Positions 23,212 through 30,978 of a DNA stretch of 33,453 nt are shown here, piece by piece. Where the stretch lies: NCBI RefSeq assembly GCF_009696145.1, contig NZ_VUMO01000016.1, positions 1 through 33,453 on the forward strand, given 5' to 3'. The DNA comes from Pseudoramibacter porci. Lineage in GTDB: Bacteria > Bacillota > Clostridia > Eubacteriales > Eubacteriaceae. Position numbers and translations under genes: made by a program. Each line of letters starts with the position of its first letter. The first letter of the stretch is position 1. Below the pieces are notes generated by a model that was given only the letters and a program-made list of their open reading frames with translations, did no database searches and had not been told where the DNA came from.

Positions 23212-24146
23212 GACAGGAAAAGACAAATAAGCGCTTGGGTGTGATCGATATCGGCAGCAATTCAATTCGGATGATGGTGTTTGATCACGGCGGAAAGGCC
23301 CAACCTTTTTGCAACGTTAAAAAATTTCTGCGTACGACGCGGCTCGGGCACGGCGTCGACGCTTCGGGCAATTTGGCAGCATCGTCGATCGCGCGCAGTA
23401 TCGACGCATTGGTTGAATTTAAGCAGATTGCCGATGACGAAGGTGTGGCTGAGATTTATGCCTTTGGGACCAGTGCCATGCGCGACGCAGGCAATGCGAA
23501 AGACTTAACCGAGCCGGTACGGCGCAAAACAGGACTTGCGATTGACATTGTCGACGGCGATACGGAAGCGCGGTATGGTTTCTACGGCGTGTCTTCGTGC
23601 TTTCCCGGAAATATCTTAATTGTCGATATTGGCGGAGGCAGTACGGAATTGATTAGCGGCAGCAGAGCCGCGGGAATCGTCTGGGACAAGAGTTTGAACA
23701 TCGGGGCGGTCCGCGATACAGAGAAATTTATCCGAGAAGATCCGCCGCATCAATCATCCCTTCAAAATCTTGAAGCCCACGTGCAGGGTCAAGCTGTGGT
23801 ATTGTTTCAATCCCATGCCCTGCCTTCGGACACGAAGCTTGTCGGGATTGGTGGCACCAATACGACGCTGTCGGCGATTCACCAGCATATGACGACGTAC
23901 GATGAAACCAAGATTCACATGAGCACGCTGTCGATTAAAGATGTCGCCCAGATTCAAAATCAATTGGCCGCTTGCGATCTCGATGCGCGGAAAAAAATTG
24001 AAGGCCTTCCGCCGCGGCGTGCGGATATCATTGTGGCAGGGTGTACGATTCTCAGTGCGGTGATGCGCAGCGCAGGTGCCGAACAAATGACCGTGTGCGG
24101 TCGGGACAACATGGAAGGCGCGGCCATTTTACATTACGGTCTGTAA
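23208..24146 (+). CDS. Exopolyphosphatase / ppGpp phosphatase family (Ppx/GppA)
   Basis: This is an ASKHA-fold phosphatase of 312 residues acting on polyphosphate or pppGpp. Motifs are GVIDIGSNSIRMMV (11-24), the catalytic glutamate E120 in GDTEARYGFYGV, and VDIGGGSTELI (139-149). The short form without the C-terminal HD domain is common in Firmicutes. Start: GTG preceded by GGAGGAGGA and overlapping the divIC stop by four bases. Which substrate is used cannot be decided from sequence alone. Confidence 0.93.
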   Translation: MRQEKTNKRLGVIDIGSNSIRMMVFDHGGKAQPFCNVKKFLRTTRLGHGVDASGNLAASSIARSIDALVEFKQIADDEGVAEIYAFGTSAMRDAGNAKDLTEPVRRKTGLAIDIVDGDTEARYGFYGVSSCFPGNILIVDIGGGSTELISGSRAAGIVWDKSLNIGAVRDTEKFIREDPPHQSSLQNLEAHVQGQAVVLFQSHALPSDTKLVGIGGTNTTLSAIHQHMTTYDETKIHMSTLSIKDVAQIQNQLAACDLDARKKIEGLPPRRADIIVAGCTILSAVMRSAGAEQMTVCGRDNMEGAAILHYGL

Positions 24147-24175
24147 CGAAAAGATAAAAATTAAATAAAAAAGAG

Positions 24176-24204
24176 TTGACAAGGACAGGAGCTTAGACTA
24201 TAAT
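24176..24204 (+). promoter_or_regulatory. Consensus sigma-A promoter of the tRNA operon
   Basis: Perfect TTGACA (24176-24181) and perfect TATAAT (24199-24204) with a 17-base spacer, as expected for stable RNA genes. The start would be near 24211, 30 bases before tRNA-Leu. A 13-bp inverted repeat surrounds the -10 box. Confidence 0.95.
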
Positions 24205-24217
24205 AGCTCTTGTCCTT
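24181..24217. repeat. Inverted repeat embracing the -10 box of the tRNA promoter
   Basis: AAGGACAGGAGCT (24181-24193) and AGCTCTTGTCCTT (24205-24217) match as inverted repeats at 12 of 13 positions; the odd pair is G.T. The 11-base centre contains the whole -10 hexamer. The right arm overlaps the likely start of transcription. Confidence 0.8.
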
Positions 24218-24240
24218 GAAAAACAGGTGCTTATGTGAAC

Positions 24241-24329
24241 GCCGGAGTGGCGGAACTGGCAGACGCACAGGACTTAAAATCCTGCGATCCTAACCGATCG
24301 TACCGGTTCGATTCCGGTCTCCGGCACCA
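24241..24329 (+). tRNA. tRNA-Leu (UAA)
   Basis: The acceptor GCCGGAG pairs with CTCCGGC. The anticodon loop CTTAAAA gives UAA. A long variable arm, typical of leucine tRNA, is present. The CCA end is encoded (24327-24329). 89 bases. Confidence 0.97.
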
Positions 24330-24348
24330 CTTATATTTTTTACCTCGT

Positions 24349-24425
24349 CGCGGGGTGGAGCAGTTTGGCAGCTCGTCGGGCTCATAACCCGGAGGTCATA
24401 GGTTCAAATCCTGTCCCCGCAACCA
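24349..24425 (+). tRNA. Initiator tRNA-fMet (CAU)
   Basis: The anticodon loop CTCATAA gives CAU. Initiator marks are the unpaired C1-A72 (CGCGGGG with CCCCGCA) and three successive G:C pairs closing the anticodon stem. CCA is encoded. 77 bases. Confidence 0.95.
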
Positions 24426-24433
24426 TTTTTTAT

Positions 24434-24510
24434 GGCGGCGTAGCTCAGTTGGCTAGAGCATACGGTTCATACCCGTAGTGTCAGCGGTTCGACCCCGTTC
24501 GCCGCTACCA
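24434..24510 (+). tRNA. Elongator tRNA-Met (CAU)
   Basis: Acceptor GGCGGCG pairs with CGCCGCT, with a G1.U72 pair. The anticodon loop GTTCATA-type reads CAU. No initiator features. CCA is encoded. A lysidine-modified isoleucine tRNA cannot be wholly excluded, but the body follows the known Firmicute tRNA-Met pattern. Confidence 0.88.
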
Positions 24511-24518
24511 TTAAAAAT

Positions 24519-24593
24519 GGCCCCTTGGTCAAGCGGTTAAGACACCGCCCTTTCACGGCGGCTACGGGAGTTCGAATCTCCCAGGGGTCACCA
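24519..24593 (+). tRNA. tRNA-Glu (UUC)
   Basis: Acceptor GGCCCCT pairs with AGGGGTC (one G.U). The anticodon stem CCGCC/GGCGG closes loop CTTTCAC, anticodon UUC. CCA is encoded. 75 bases. Confidence 0.96.
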
Positions 24594-24605
24594 ATTTAAA
24601 AATAT

Positions 24606-24635
24606 CCTGAAGTGTTTCACTTCAGGTTTTTTTTT
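24606..24635 (+). terminator. Rho-independent terminator of the tRNA operon
   Basis: CCTGAAGTG (24606-24614) pairs perfectly with CACTTCAGG (24618-24626) around TTT, followed by nine T. It separates the tRNAs from tilS. Confidence 0.95.
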
Positions 24636-24679
24636 ATAAAAAATTGCAAAATGAAACAAAAAATCAATCAGAAGAAAAA

Positions 24680-26110
24680 ATGAAAGAAGATTCGATTTCC
24701 TTAGACGTCCAGGCCTTTGAAAAAAGCGTCGACGATTTTGTAAACACACACCAAATGTTTAAGGCTTCCGACGGTCTGTTAGTCGGCGTTTCGGGCGGAG
24801 CAGATTCAATGGGGCTGCTCACTTATCTGAAACGGCGGCACTCAGGCCGGGTGGTCGTCGTTCACGTTCACCACGGCATCCGCGGGGAGGCGGCCGACGC
24901 CGACGCGGCACTGGTCCGCGATTTCTGTGAGCGCGAGGGCATCGTCTGCCAGATCGTAAAGGTAGATGTTCCCCGGGAAGCAGCGCAAAAAAAAATCAGT
25001 CTTGAGCTGGCCGGGCGTCAGGCCCGCAGGCGCATTTTCGAGAAACTTATGACGGCTTATCACTGCAGCCGTCTGGTTTTGGCCCACCACATGAATGATC
25101 AGGCCGAGACGGTGATGATGCGGCTGATCCGCGGGACCGGAGTGGCCGGCGCGGCCGGGATCCAACCGGTCTCCGGCATCGTTGCTCGGCCTTTTTTGTG
25201 TGTGAAAAAAGAGGCGATTACTTCGTATTGCGAGGCGCTTCACATTGCCTTTCGTACGGACGCGACTAATTTTGACACCCGTTTTACACGAAACAGCATC
25301 CGGCAGGAGATTCTGCCGCAAATGACGGCGATCAATCCCAGGGCTGTCGACCATCTGGCGGATTTTGCGCAGATGGCGGCGGACTATCAAAGCGAGATTG
25401 AATTTTGGCGCACGAGACTGACGGATCAATGGGTGACGGCGAAGGCACACGGCTTGATCTTGGATTTATCCGCATTTCAAACAGCCTCTGCACTGATGCA
25501 GCGCTTAATCGTTCAGGATTGTCTGATCAAAGCGGGGAAAACCATGATTGATGTCGAGAGGCGCCACGTCGACGCAGTCATTCGTCTTTTAGCGACAGAC
25601 AAAACCACGTGGGATTTGGACATGCCCCATCGGGTTCGGGTGTCGCGGCGGTATAAAGAGTTGATTTTCGAGCGCCTTCGCGAATCGGGAGAAAAGGCCC
25701 CAAGATTTTCCGAGCGATTTGTCATTGTGCCAGGTGGAAAGGTGCGCGCTGTGGTCGGCGGTTACAGGATAACCGTGTTGAAGATTGAAAATTTCCAAAA
25801 AAAATACAAGAAAGCACATTTAATCAATGAATTTTTTGTTAATTATGGTAGAATAAGACATGATTTAATGCTGAGAGGCAGGGAGCCCGGCGATACCCTG
25901 AAAATTCAAGGCGTTGGGCATCGAAAACTGAAAAAGTTTTTAATCGACCGGAAGGTTGATAAAAATAGACGTGCGTCGCTGCCCTATTTGGCAGACGGCT
26001 CGCGCATTCTGTGGATCCCGGGCATCTGGCGGGATACGGAAATTGGAACGGTACAGGATCAAAATGATATCGGTTTGCTGATAAGATTGGAGAAAATCGT
26101 CGATGAATGA
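24680..26110 (+). CDS. tilS: tRNA(Ile)-lysidine synthetase
   Basis: TilS adds lysine to C34 of the CAU-anticodon isoleucine tRNA so that it reads AUA. With the start used here (476 residues), the PP-loop SGGADS lies at 38-43, HHGIRG and LAHHMNDQAETV follow, and the C-terminal domain includes LRGREPGDTLKIQGVGHRKLKKFLID. ATG 24680 is chosen because the longer in-frame TTG (24644) lies eight bases after the terminator T run with no ribosome site; the site for 24680 is itself weak. An A+T-rich stretch (about 25790-25870) marks the domain linker. The last codons overlap hpt by eight bases. Confidence 0.93.
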   Translation: MKEDSISLDVQAFEKSVDDFVNTHQMFKASDGLLVGVSGGADSMGLLTYLKRRHSGRVVVVHVHHGIRGEAADADAALVRDFCEREGIVCQIVKVDVPREAAQKKISLELAGRQARRRIFEKLMTAYHCSRLVLAHHMNDQAETVMMRLIRGTGVAGAAGIQPVSGIVARPFLCVKKEAITSYCEALHIAFRTDATNFDTRFTRNSIRQEILPQMTAINPRAVDHLADFAQMAADYQSEIEFWRTRLTDQWVTAKAHGLILDLSAFQTASALMQRLIVQDCLIKAGKTMIDVERRHVDAVIRLLATDKTTWDLDMPHRVRVSRRYKELIFERLRESGEKAPRFSERFVIVPGGKVRAVVGGYRITVLKIENFQKKYKKAHLINEFFVNYGRIRHDLMLRGREPGDTLKIQGVGHRKLKKFLIDRKVDKNRRASLPYLADGSRILWIPGIWRDTEIGTVQDQNDIGLLIRLEKIVDE

Positions 26111-26636
26111 AATAAAAAAGGTGCTGATTACAGAAGAACAGCTCAAAGCTCGAAACGCGGAAATGGGCCGACAGATCACAGCGGATTTTCAGGGAAAAGA
26201 ATTGCTTGCAATTTGCATTCTCCGAGGAAGCTACATTTTTTTCTCGGATTTGACCCGGGAAATCGAACTGCCGCTGGAGGTGGCGTTTATGCACGCCGCC
26301 AGCTACTTCGACGGCACGGAAAGCTCTGGCAAAGTGAATCTGCCTGATCAAAATATGCTTTCTGTAAAAGGTAAGGATGTGCTGGTCGTTGAAGACATCG
26401 TCGACTCTGGCCGGACCCTCTCTGCGCTGAAGGCGACTCTTTTGGAAAAAGAGGTGAACAGCCTGCACATCGTGACGCTGCTTGACAAGCCGGACCGCCG
26501 CGTCGTCGATATCGACGTCGATTATTCGGGATTTATCGTTCCGGACGAATTTGTCGTGGGATACGGCCTGGATTATAACCAGCGTTTCCGAAATTTAAAA
26601 TACATTGGCGTCTTAAAAGAAGAGGTTTATCAATAA
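26103..26636 (+). CDS. hpt: Hypoxanthine phosphoribosyltransferase
   Basis: This salvage enzyme makes IMP and GMP from hypoxanthine or guanine and PRPP. The 177 residues show LLAICILRGSYIF, the PRPP motif VLVVEDIVDSGRTL (93-106) and the VVGYGLDYNQRFRNLKYIGVL end. It starts inside tilS (ATG 26103, GGAG ten bases upstream), the standard tilS-hpt-ftsH order. Confidence 0.96.
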   Translation: MNEIKKVLITEEQLKARNAEMGRQITADFQGKELLAICILRGSYIFFSDLTREIELPLEVAFMHAASYFDGTESSGKVNLPDQNMLSVKGKDVLVVEDIVDSGRTLSALKATLLEKEVNSLHIVTLLDKPDRRVVDIDVDYSGFIVPDEFVVGYGLDYNQRFRNLKYIGVLKEEVYQ

Positions 26637-26666
26637 AAAACTGTTTTCAGGGAAAGGAGAAAGTGA

Positions 26667-28760
26667 TTGAAAAAATACATGCGCATGATCGGCTTTTATC
26701 TGCTGGTCCTTGTGATCATCATATTGGCCGTTACTTTTTTAAATCCATCGCGTTCTGAAATGAAACGCTGGACCTATTCGGATCTTGTGACGAACTTGAA
26801 TCAAAACAAGGTCGCTTCGATTCGGATCAACGGTTCAAAAGCGACAGGTAAAACGACTGGTGGCAAGAGTTTTGAAACGGTTGTGCCGGAATACACCATA
26901 GATCAGATCGTCAGCAACGCGATTATAAAAAATCCGAAACTGAAGGTTGAAATCGCCCAGAATCAAAGCTGGATCGTCTCGTTGATTCCTTCGGTCATTT
27001 TGGTCGTGATGATGATCCTGTTTTTCGTCATGCTGTCTCAGCAGTCTGGTGGCGGCGGAAAGGTCATGAGCTTTGGAAAAAGCCGGGCCAGAATGCAGTC
27101 GCCTAACGACAAAAAGGTAACCTTTGACGACGTTGCCGGGGCGGATGAGGAAAAGGAAGAATTAGAAGAAATTGTCGATTTCCTGAAATCGCCGAAACGA
27201 TACACAGAAATGGGTGCAAGAGTGCCCAAAGGGGTTTTGCTCGTGGGCCCTCCGGGAACAGGCAAGACGCTGCTCGCCCGTGCGGTTGCCGGCGAAGCGG
27301 GCGTGCCGTTCTTTATCATTTCAGGTTCCGACTTTGTCGAAATGTTCGTCGGGGTCGGGGCGTCCCGTGTGCGCGATTTGTTTGAAACGGCCAAGAAAAA
27401 TGCGCCGTGTATTATATTTATTGACGAAATCGACGCAGTCGGTCGGCACCGCGGCGCCGGTCTCGGCGGCGGACACGATGAACGGGAACAGACCCTCAAC
27501 CAGCTGCTGGTTGAAATGGATGGCTTCAGCGCAAATGAAGGCATTATTGTTGTCGCTGCGACGAACCGCCCGGATATTCTCGATCCGGCGCTGCTTCGAC
27601 CTGGCCGCTTCGACAGACAGATTACCGTTGGCCGTCCGGATGTGAAGGGCCGCGAAGAAATCCTGAAAATATACCGGCGCAACAAACCGCTGGATGCGTC
27701 CATTGATTTGAAAGTCATCGCTAAGGGAACGCCGGGATTCACAGGCGCGGATCTCGAAAACCTGATGAACGAAGCTGCGCTTCTGGCAGCCCGTAAAAAG
27801 ATGAGCGTCATCACGATGTCAGAGCTTGAAGAAGCGATCAAGCGCGTCATCGCCGGTCCAGAAAAGAAGAGCCGCGTGGTCGACGAAGGGGATCAGAAAA
27901 TTACCGCTTACCACGAAGCCGGGCACGCGATTGTCATGCGTTATCTCCACAACGGAGAAGATGTCCACGAAATTTCGATTATTCCGAGGGGCATGGCCGC
28001 CGGCTACACGATTTCGCTGCCGACTGATGACAGCCAGCACATGTCGAAGGGCAAGCTGATGGACAAGATCGCCGGGTTTTTAGGTGGGCGCGCGGCGGAA
28101 AAGGTGGCCCTCGACGATATCTGCACCGGTGCGTCCAACGATATCGAGCGGGCGACGGACATCGCCCGGAAAATGGTGACTGAATGGGGCATGAGCGAGC
28201 ATCTCGGTCCGATGACATTCGGCAACAACGATGGCGGAGAGGTTTTCCTCGGCCGTGATTTGGGCCGGACCCGCAACTACAGTGAAGAAGTCGCGTCTGT
28301 CATCGACAGGGAAATCCGCAATATTGTCGAGACGGCGTACGAACAAGCCTGCTCGATCTTGACGAAAAAATACGATACGCTGGTTGATGTTGCCGAGACG
28401 CTGCTGAAGGTCAACACGTTGACCGGCGATGAATTTGCCGATATCTACGAAAATGGCAGTGCGAAGAAGGAAGTCTCTGATTCGCCTGGCCAACCAGAGA
28501 CAGAACCTCAAAATGGCGATGCGAATGCAGACGAAGGGTCCGCACCCGATGTTAAAACAGAGGGTTCAATCCAGCCCACGCAGCAAGGGATGGAAGATGC
28601 GCCGGTCAGCGAAAAGACACAACCGCAGGCGGCATCAGACGCCAAAGCCGCGGTGACAGAATCGGATGTGCAATCAGAAACCAATGAAGAAACGGCTGAG
28701 GACGCGTCCCAAACCGATGCACCATCCGACACATCAGAAACGGATCAGACAGAAGAATAA
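26667..28760 (+). CDS. ftsH: ATP-dependent zinc metalloprotease FtsH
   Basis: FtsH is the membrane-anchored AAA protease that removes misassembled membrane proteins and some regulators. The 697 residues show membrane helices near 7-25 and 105-125 around a short external domain, Walker A GPPGTGKT (194-201), [33 protein letters not shown] and the zinc site HEAGH (416-420). After about residue 600 comes a tail of roughly 100 residues rich in Glu, Asp, Ser, Thr and Gln with no predicted fold, longer than in most FtsH. Start: TTG with AGGAG seven bases upstream; the first ATG is four codons later. Confidence 0.97.
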   Translation: MKKYMRMIGFYLLVLVIIILAVTFLNPSRSEMKRWTYSDLVTNLNQNKVASIRINGSKATGKTTGGKSFETVVPEYTIDQIVSNAIIKNPKLKVEIAQNQSWIVSLIPSVILVVMMILFFVMLSQQSGGGGKVMSFGKSRARMQSPNDKKVTFDDVAGADEEKEELEEIVDFLKSPKRYTEMGARVPKGVLLVGPPGTGKTLLARAVAGEAGVPFFIISGSDFVEMFVGVGASRVRDLFETAKKNAPCIIFIDEIDAVGRHRGAGLGGGHDEREQTLNQLLVEMDGFSANEGIIVVAATNRPDILDPALLRPGRFDRQITVGRPDVKGREEILKIYRRNKPLDASIDLKVIAKGTPGFTGADLENLMNEAALLAARKKMSVITMSELEEAIKRVIAGPEKKSRVVDEGDQKITAYHEAGHAIVMRYLHNGEDVHEISIIPRGMAAGYTISLPTDDSQHMSKGKLMDKIAGFLGGRAAEKVALDDICTGASNDIERATDIARKMVTEWGMSEHLGPMTFGNNDGGEVFLGRDLGRTRNYSEEVASVIDREIRNIVETAYEQACSILTKKYDTLVDVAETLLKVNTLTGDEFADIYENGSAKKEVSDSPGQPETEPQNGDANADEGSAPDVKTEGSIQPTQQGMEDAPVSEKTQPQAASDAKAAVTESDVQSETNEETAEDASQTDAPSDTSETDQTEE

Positions 28761-28779
28761 GGGAAAAGGGGGAACGATC

Positions 28780-29196
28780 ATGACTGAAGGACAAAATGAA
28801 AACGGCGGCCTGCGTGCAGGCATGGAAATGAAAAAGGATTACCTCGTTTCGCGCGATCAGACAGCACGGGTTGTCGGCAGCGGCGGCCTCGACGTTTTAG
28901 CGACGCCGGTTTTATCGGCGTGGATCGAAAATGTCGCCTACGAGATGGTCGATTTGTGGCTGAAAGATGACCAGACGACAGTTGGCGGCAGCATCACTAC
29001 GGCGCATATTGCACCGACGCCGGTAGGGCTTAAGGTGCGCGTCAACGTCCGGCTGGAAAAAATCGACGGCCGGAAGCTGACTTTCTCGACCGAAGCCTGG
29101 GATACGGTTCAGAAAATCGCCGAAGGCGAACACGTCCGCTTTATTGTTGATAAAAAGCGCTTTATGGAAAAGGTAGCGAAAAAGAAAGAAAGCTGA
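28780..29196 (+). CDS. Hot-dog thioesterase, FlK (fluoroacetyl-CoA thioesterase) like
   Basis: This 138-residue protein matches the FlK-like group of hot-dog acyl-CoA thioesterases: GSGGLDVLATPVLSAWIENVA, TTVGGSITTAHIAPTPVGLKVRV, EKIDGRKLTFSTEAWD. The catalytic threonine, glutamate and histidine known from FlK fall at T42, E50 and H76. Most bacterial members do not meet fluoroacetate, so the real substrate is probably another short acyl-CoA; that is inference. Start: ATG 28780 with AGGGGGA seven bases upstream; the frame is open further upstream, inside ftsH, but without a site. It lies 19 bases after ftsH and 24 before coaX, the CoA pathway kinase. Confidence 0.85.
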   Translation: MTEGQNENGGLRAGMEMKKDYLVSRDQTARVVGSGGLDVLATPVLSAWIENVAYEMVDLWLKDDQTTVGGSITTAHIAPTPVGLKVRVNVRLEKIDGRKLTFSTEAWDTVQKIAEGEHVRFIVDKKRFMEKVAKKKES

Positions 29197-29220
29197 GCAA
29201 TTTCTTCGGAATAAGTCAAA

Positions 29221-30003
29221 ATGATTTTAGTAATAGATGTAGGAAACACAAATACGGAAGTCGGCGCCTTTGAAGGTGACGAACTGATCACGTCATGGCG
29301 CTTTATGACGAAGACGCCCCGGACTTCCGATGAATTCGCAGTGACATTCAAAGGGTTCTTCCAGACAGACGAATTGGATCCCAAAGCAGTGGAATCGATC
29401 ATTGTCGCCTCTGTTGTACCGGATGTCATGCACTCGATGATCAACGGGATGAAAAAAGTTTTTGGCCGCACGCCGCTGGAAGTCGGCCCGGGGATTAAGA
29501 CGGGGATGCCCATATTGATGAACGACCCGACAGAAGTCGGCGCGGACCGCATTGTCGATGCCGTCGCAGCGTATAATCTTTACGGCGGACCGGTTTTGGT
29601 GCTGGATTTTGGGACAGCGACCACTTACGATTACGTCAATGAAAACGGTGCGTTGGTTGCCGGCGTCATGACGCCGGGGATTCAGATTTCTGCCAACGCG
29701 TTGTTTGCCAACGCGGCGAAATTACCGAGCATCGCCATTCGAAAGCCTGAGACCATCATGGCCAAGGATACGGAAACCAATATGCAGGCCGGATTGGTTT
29801 ACGGCTATATTGGTCAGGTTTCGTATATCATCGATAAAATGTGCGAAAAAATTGGAGAGTCTGTCAAAGTGGTCGCGACCGGCGGTTACGGCCGAATGTT
29901 TCTCGACGAGGTGGACAGCATCGACATTTTCGATCCGAAGCTGACCCTCAAAGGACTAAAAATCATTCATGATAAAAATCTTGCATCACGAAGGCGAAAG
30001 TGA
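29221..30003 (+). CDS. coaX: Type III pantothenate kinase
   Basis: CoaX carries out the first step of coenzyme A synthesis. The 260 residues show DVGNTN (6-11), GADR (107-110) with the catalytic aspartate D109, and DFGTATTYD (129-137) of the ASKHA fold. Ribosome site GGAA is weak. The stop is directly followed by the dusB ATG. The ftsH-coaX neighbourhood is known from Bacillus. Confidence 0.96.
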   Translation: MILVIDVGNTNTEVGAFEGDELITSWRFMTKTPRTSDEFAVTFKGFFQTDELDPKAVESIIVASVVPDVMHSMINGMKKVFGRTPLEVGPGIKTGMPILMNDPTEVGADRIVDAVAAYNLYGGPVLVLDFGTATTYDYVNENGALVAGVMTPGIQISANALFANAAKLPSIAIRKPETIMAKDTETNMQAGLVYGYIGQVSYIIDKMCEKIGESVKVVATGGYGRMFLDEVDSIDIFDPKLTLKGLKIIHDKNLASRRRK

Positions 30004-30978
30004 ATGAACGAACAAAATCATAAAATCGTGCCGGTGGAGCTGGCACCTATGGCAGGTTATACCAACCTGCCTTTTCGTTTAATGGCAAAAAAATACGGCG
30101 CGGACCGCGTGACCACCGAGATGGTTTCGGCGAAGGGGCTGTATTACCGGGATAAGAAAACTGCCCAATTGATGGCGACGATGCCCGAGGAACGCCCGGT
30201 CGGCGTTCAGATTTTCGGCAGCGACCCGGAGATTATCGCTGAGACGGTAGCGCGTGACATCAACCCGTTGGATTTCGACTTCCTTGATTTCAATGCGGGT
30301 TGTCCAGCGCCGAAAATTGTCAAAAACGGCGACGGTTCAGCACTGTTAAACGACTTGCCGCTTTTGGAGCGCATTGTCTCTGCGATGGTGAAGGTCTCGG
30401 ATAAACCGGTGCGGGTCAAGCTTCGTCTCGGTTGGGACGACGCCCACATCGTGATTGACGAGGCCATCCGCCGAGTGGAAGACGCCGGCGCGGCGATGTC
30501 TGTCGTCCACGGGCGGACCCGGGCGGCTTTTTATTCGGGCAAGGCCGACTGGGAGGCGATCGCGAGGGCAAAAACCCTGGTCGAGATCCCAGTTGTGGCT
30601 AACGGCGACATCGACTCGCCTGAGGCGGCAATGCGTTGTCTCGAGGTGACCCACGCCGACGGCCTCATGGTCGGCCGCGCTGCGGTGGGCCGGCCCTTTA
30701 TCTTCGAGCGGATCAAAGCGCGACTGGCTGGAAAGGATGGTCCATTGCCGTCAGCGGGCGAAATTTTGAACATGGCCATCACACACGTTCAACTGGTCGA
30801 AGAATATGCCGACCAGACGGGGCCAATGGTCGAGATGCGCAAACAGCTGGTCGCCTACACCAAGGGGATGCCGGATTCGGCACGGCTGCGCCAACGTATT
30901 TTCACCTGTCAAAGCGCCCAGGACATGACCGATTGTCTGAGAGCGTACGCGTTGCGGGAAGGAATTTCCCTCCCATGA
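30004..30978 (+). CDS. dusB: tRNA-dihydrouridine synthase (DusB family)
   Basis: This is an FMN-dependent enzyme that reduces uridines in the tRNA D-loop. The 324 residues include APMAGYTNLPFR, the catalytic cysteine C100 in NAGCPAPKIVKNGDGSALL, VKLRLGW, VHGRTRAAFYSGKADW and GDIDSPE, and MVGRAAVGRPFIF. It starts with no gap after coaX, so translation is probably coupled. A hairpin with TTTT (30051-30075) lies in codons 16-24. The end overlaps the UPF0489 gene as ATGA. Confidence 0.95.
   Translation: MNEQNHKIVPVELAPMAGYTNLPFRLMAKKYGADRVTTEMVSAKGLYYRDKKTAQLMATMPEERPVGVQIFGSDPEIIAETVARDINPLDFDFLDFNAGCPAPKIVKNGDGSALLNDLPLLERIVSAMVKVSDKPVRVKLRLGWDDAHIVIDEAIRRVEDAGAAMSVVHGRTRAAFYSGKADWEAIARAKTLVEIPVVANGDIDSPEAAMRCLEVTHADGLMVGRAAVGRPFIFERIKARLAGKDGPLPSAGEILNMAITHVQLVEEYADQTGPMVEMRKQLVAYTKGMPDSARLRQRIFTCQSAQDMTDCLRAYALREGISLP
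30051..30075 (+). repeat. Terminator-like hairpin inside the start of dusB
   Basis: GGCAGGTT (30051-30058) pairs perfectly with AACCTGCC (30064-30071) around ATACC and is followed by TTTTCGTTT, 47 bases after the start codon. The T run is short, so termination strength is doubtful. Confidence 0.5.

Noticed and set aside
24147-24240. T-box or other riboswitch before the tRNA cluster
   Set aside because: The space from the probable transcription start to tRNA-Leu is only about 30 bases; the dyad is in the promoter itself.
25790-25870. A+T-rich patch in tilS with TAGAAT as an internal promoter for hpt-ftsH
   Set aside because: No -35 box at acceptable spacing; it lies at a domain linker where composition is relaxed.
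28666-29196. Long form of the thioesterase starting inside ftsH
   Set aside because: The added residues come from the ftsH tail in another frame; ATG 28780 has a clear ribosome site and matches the family length.
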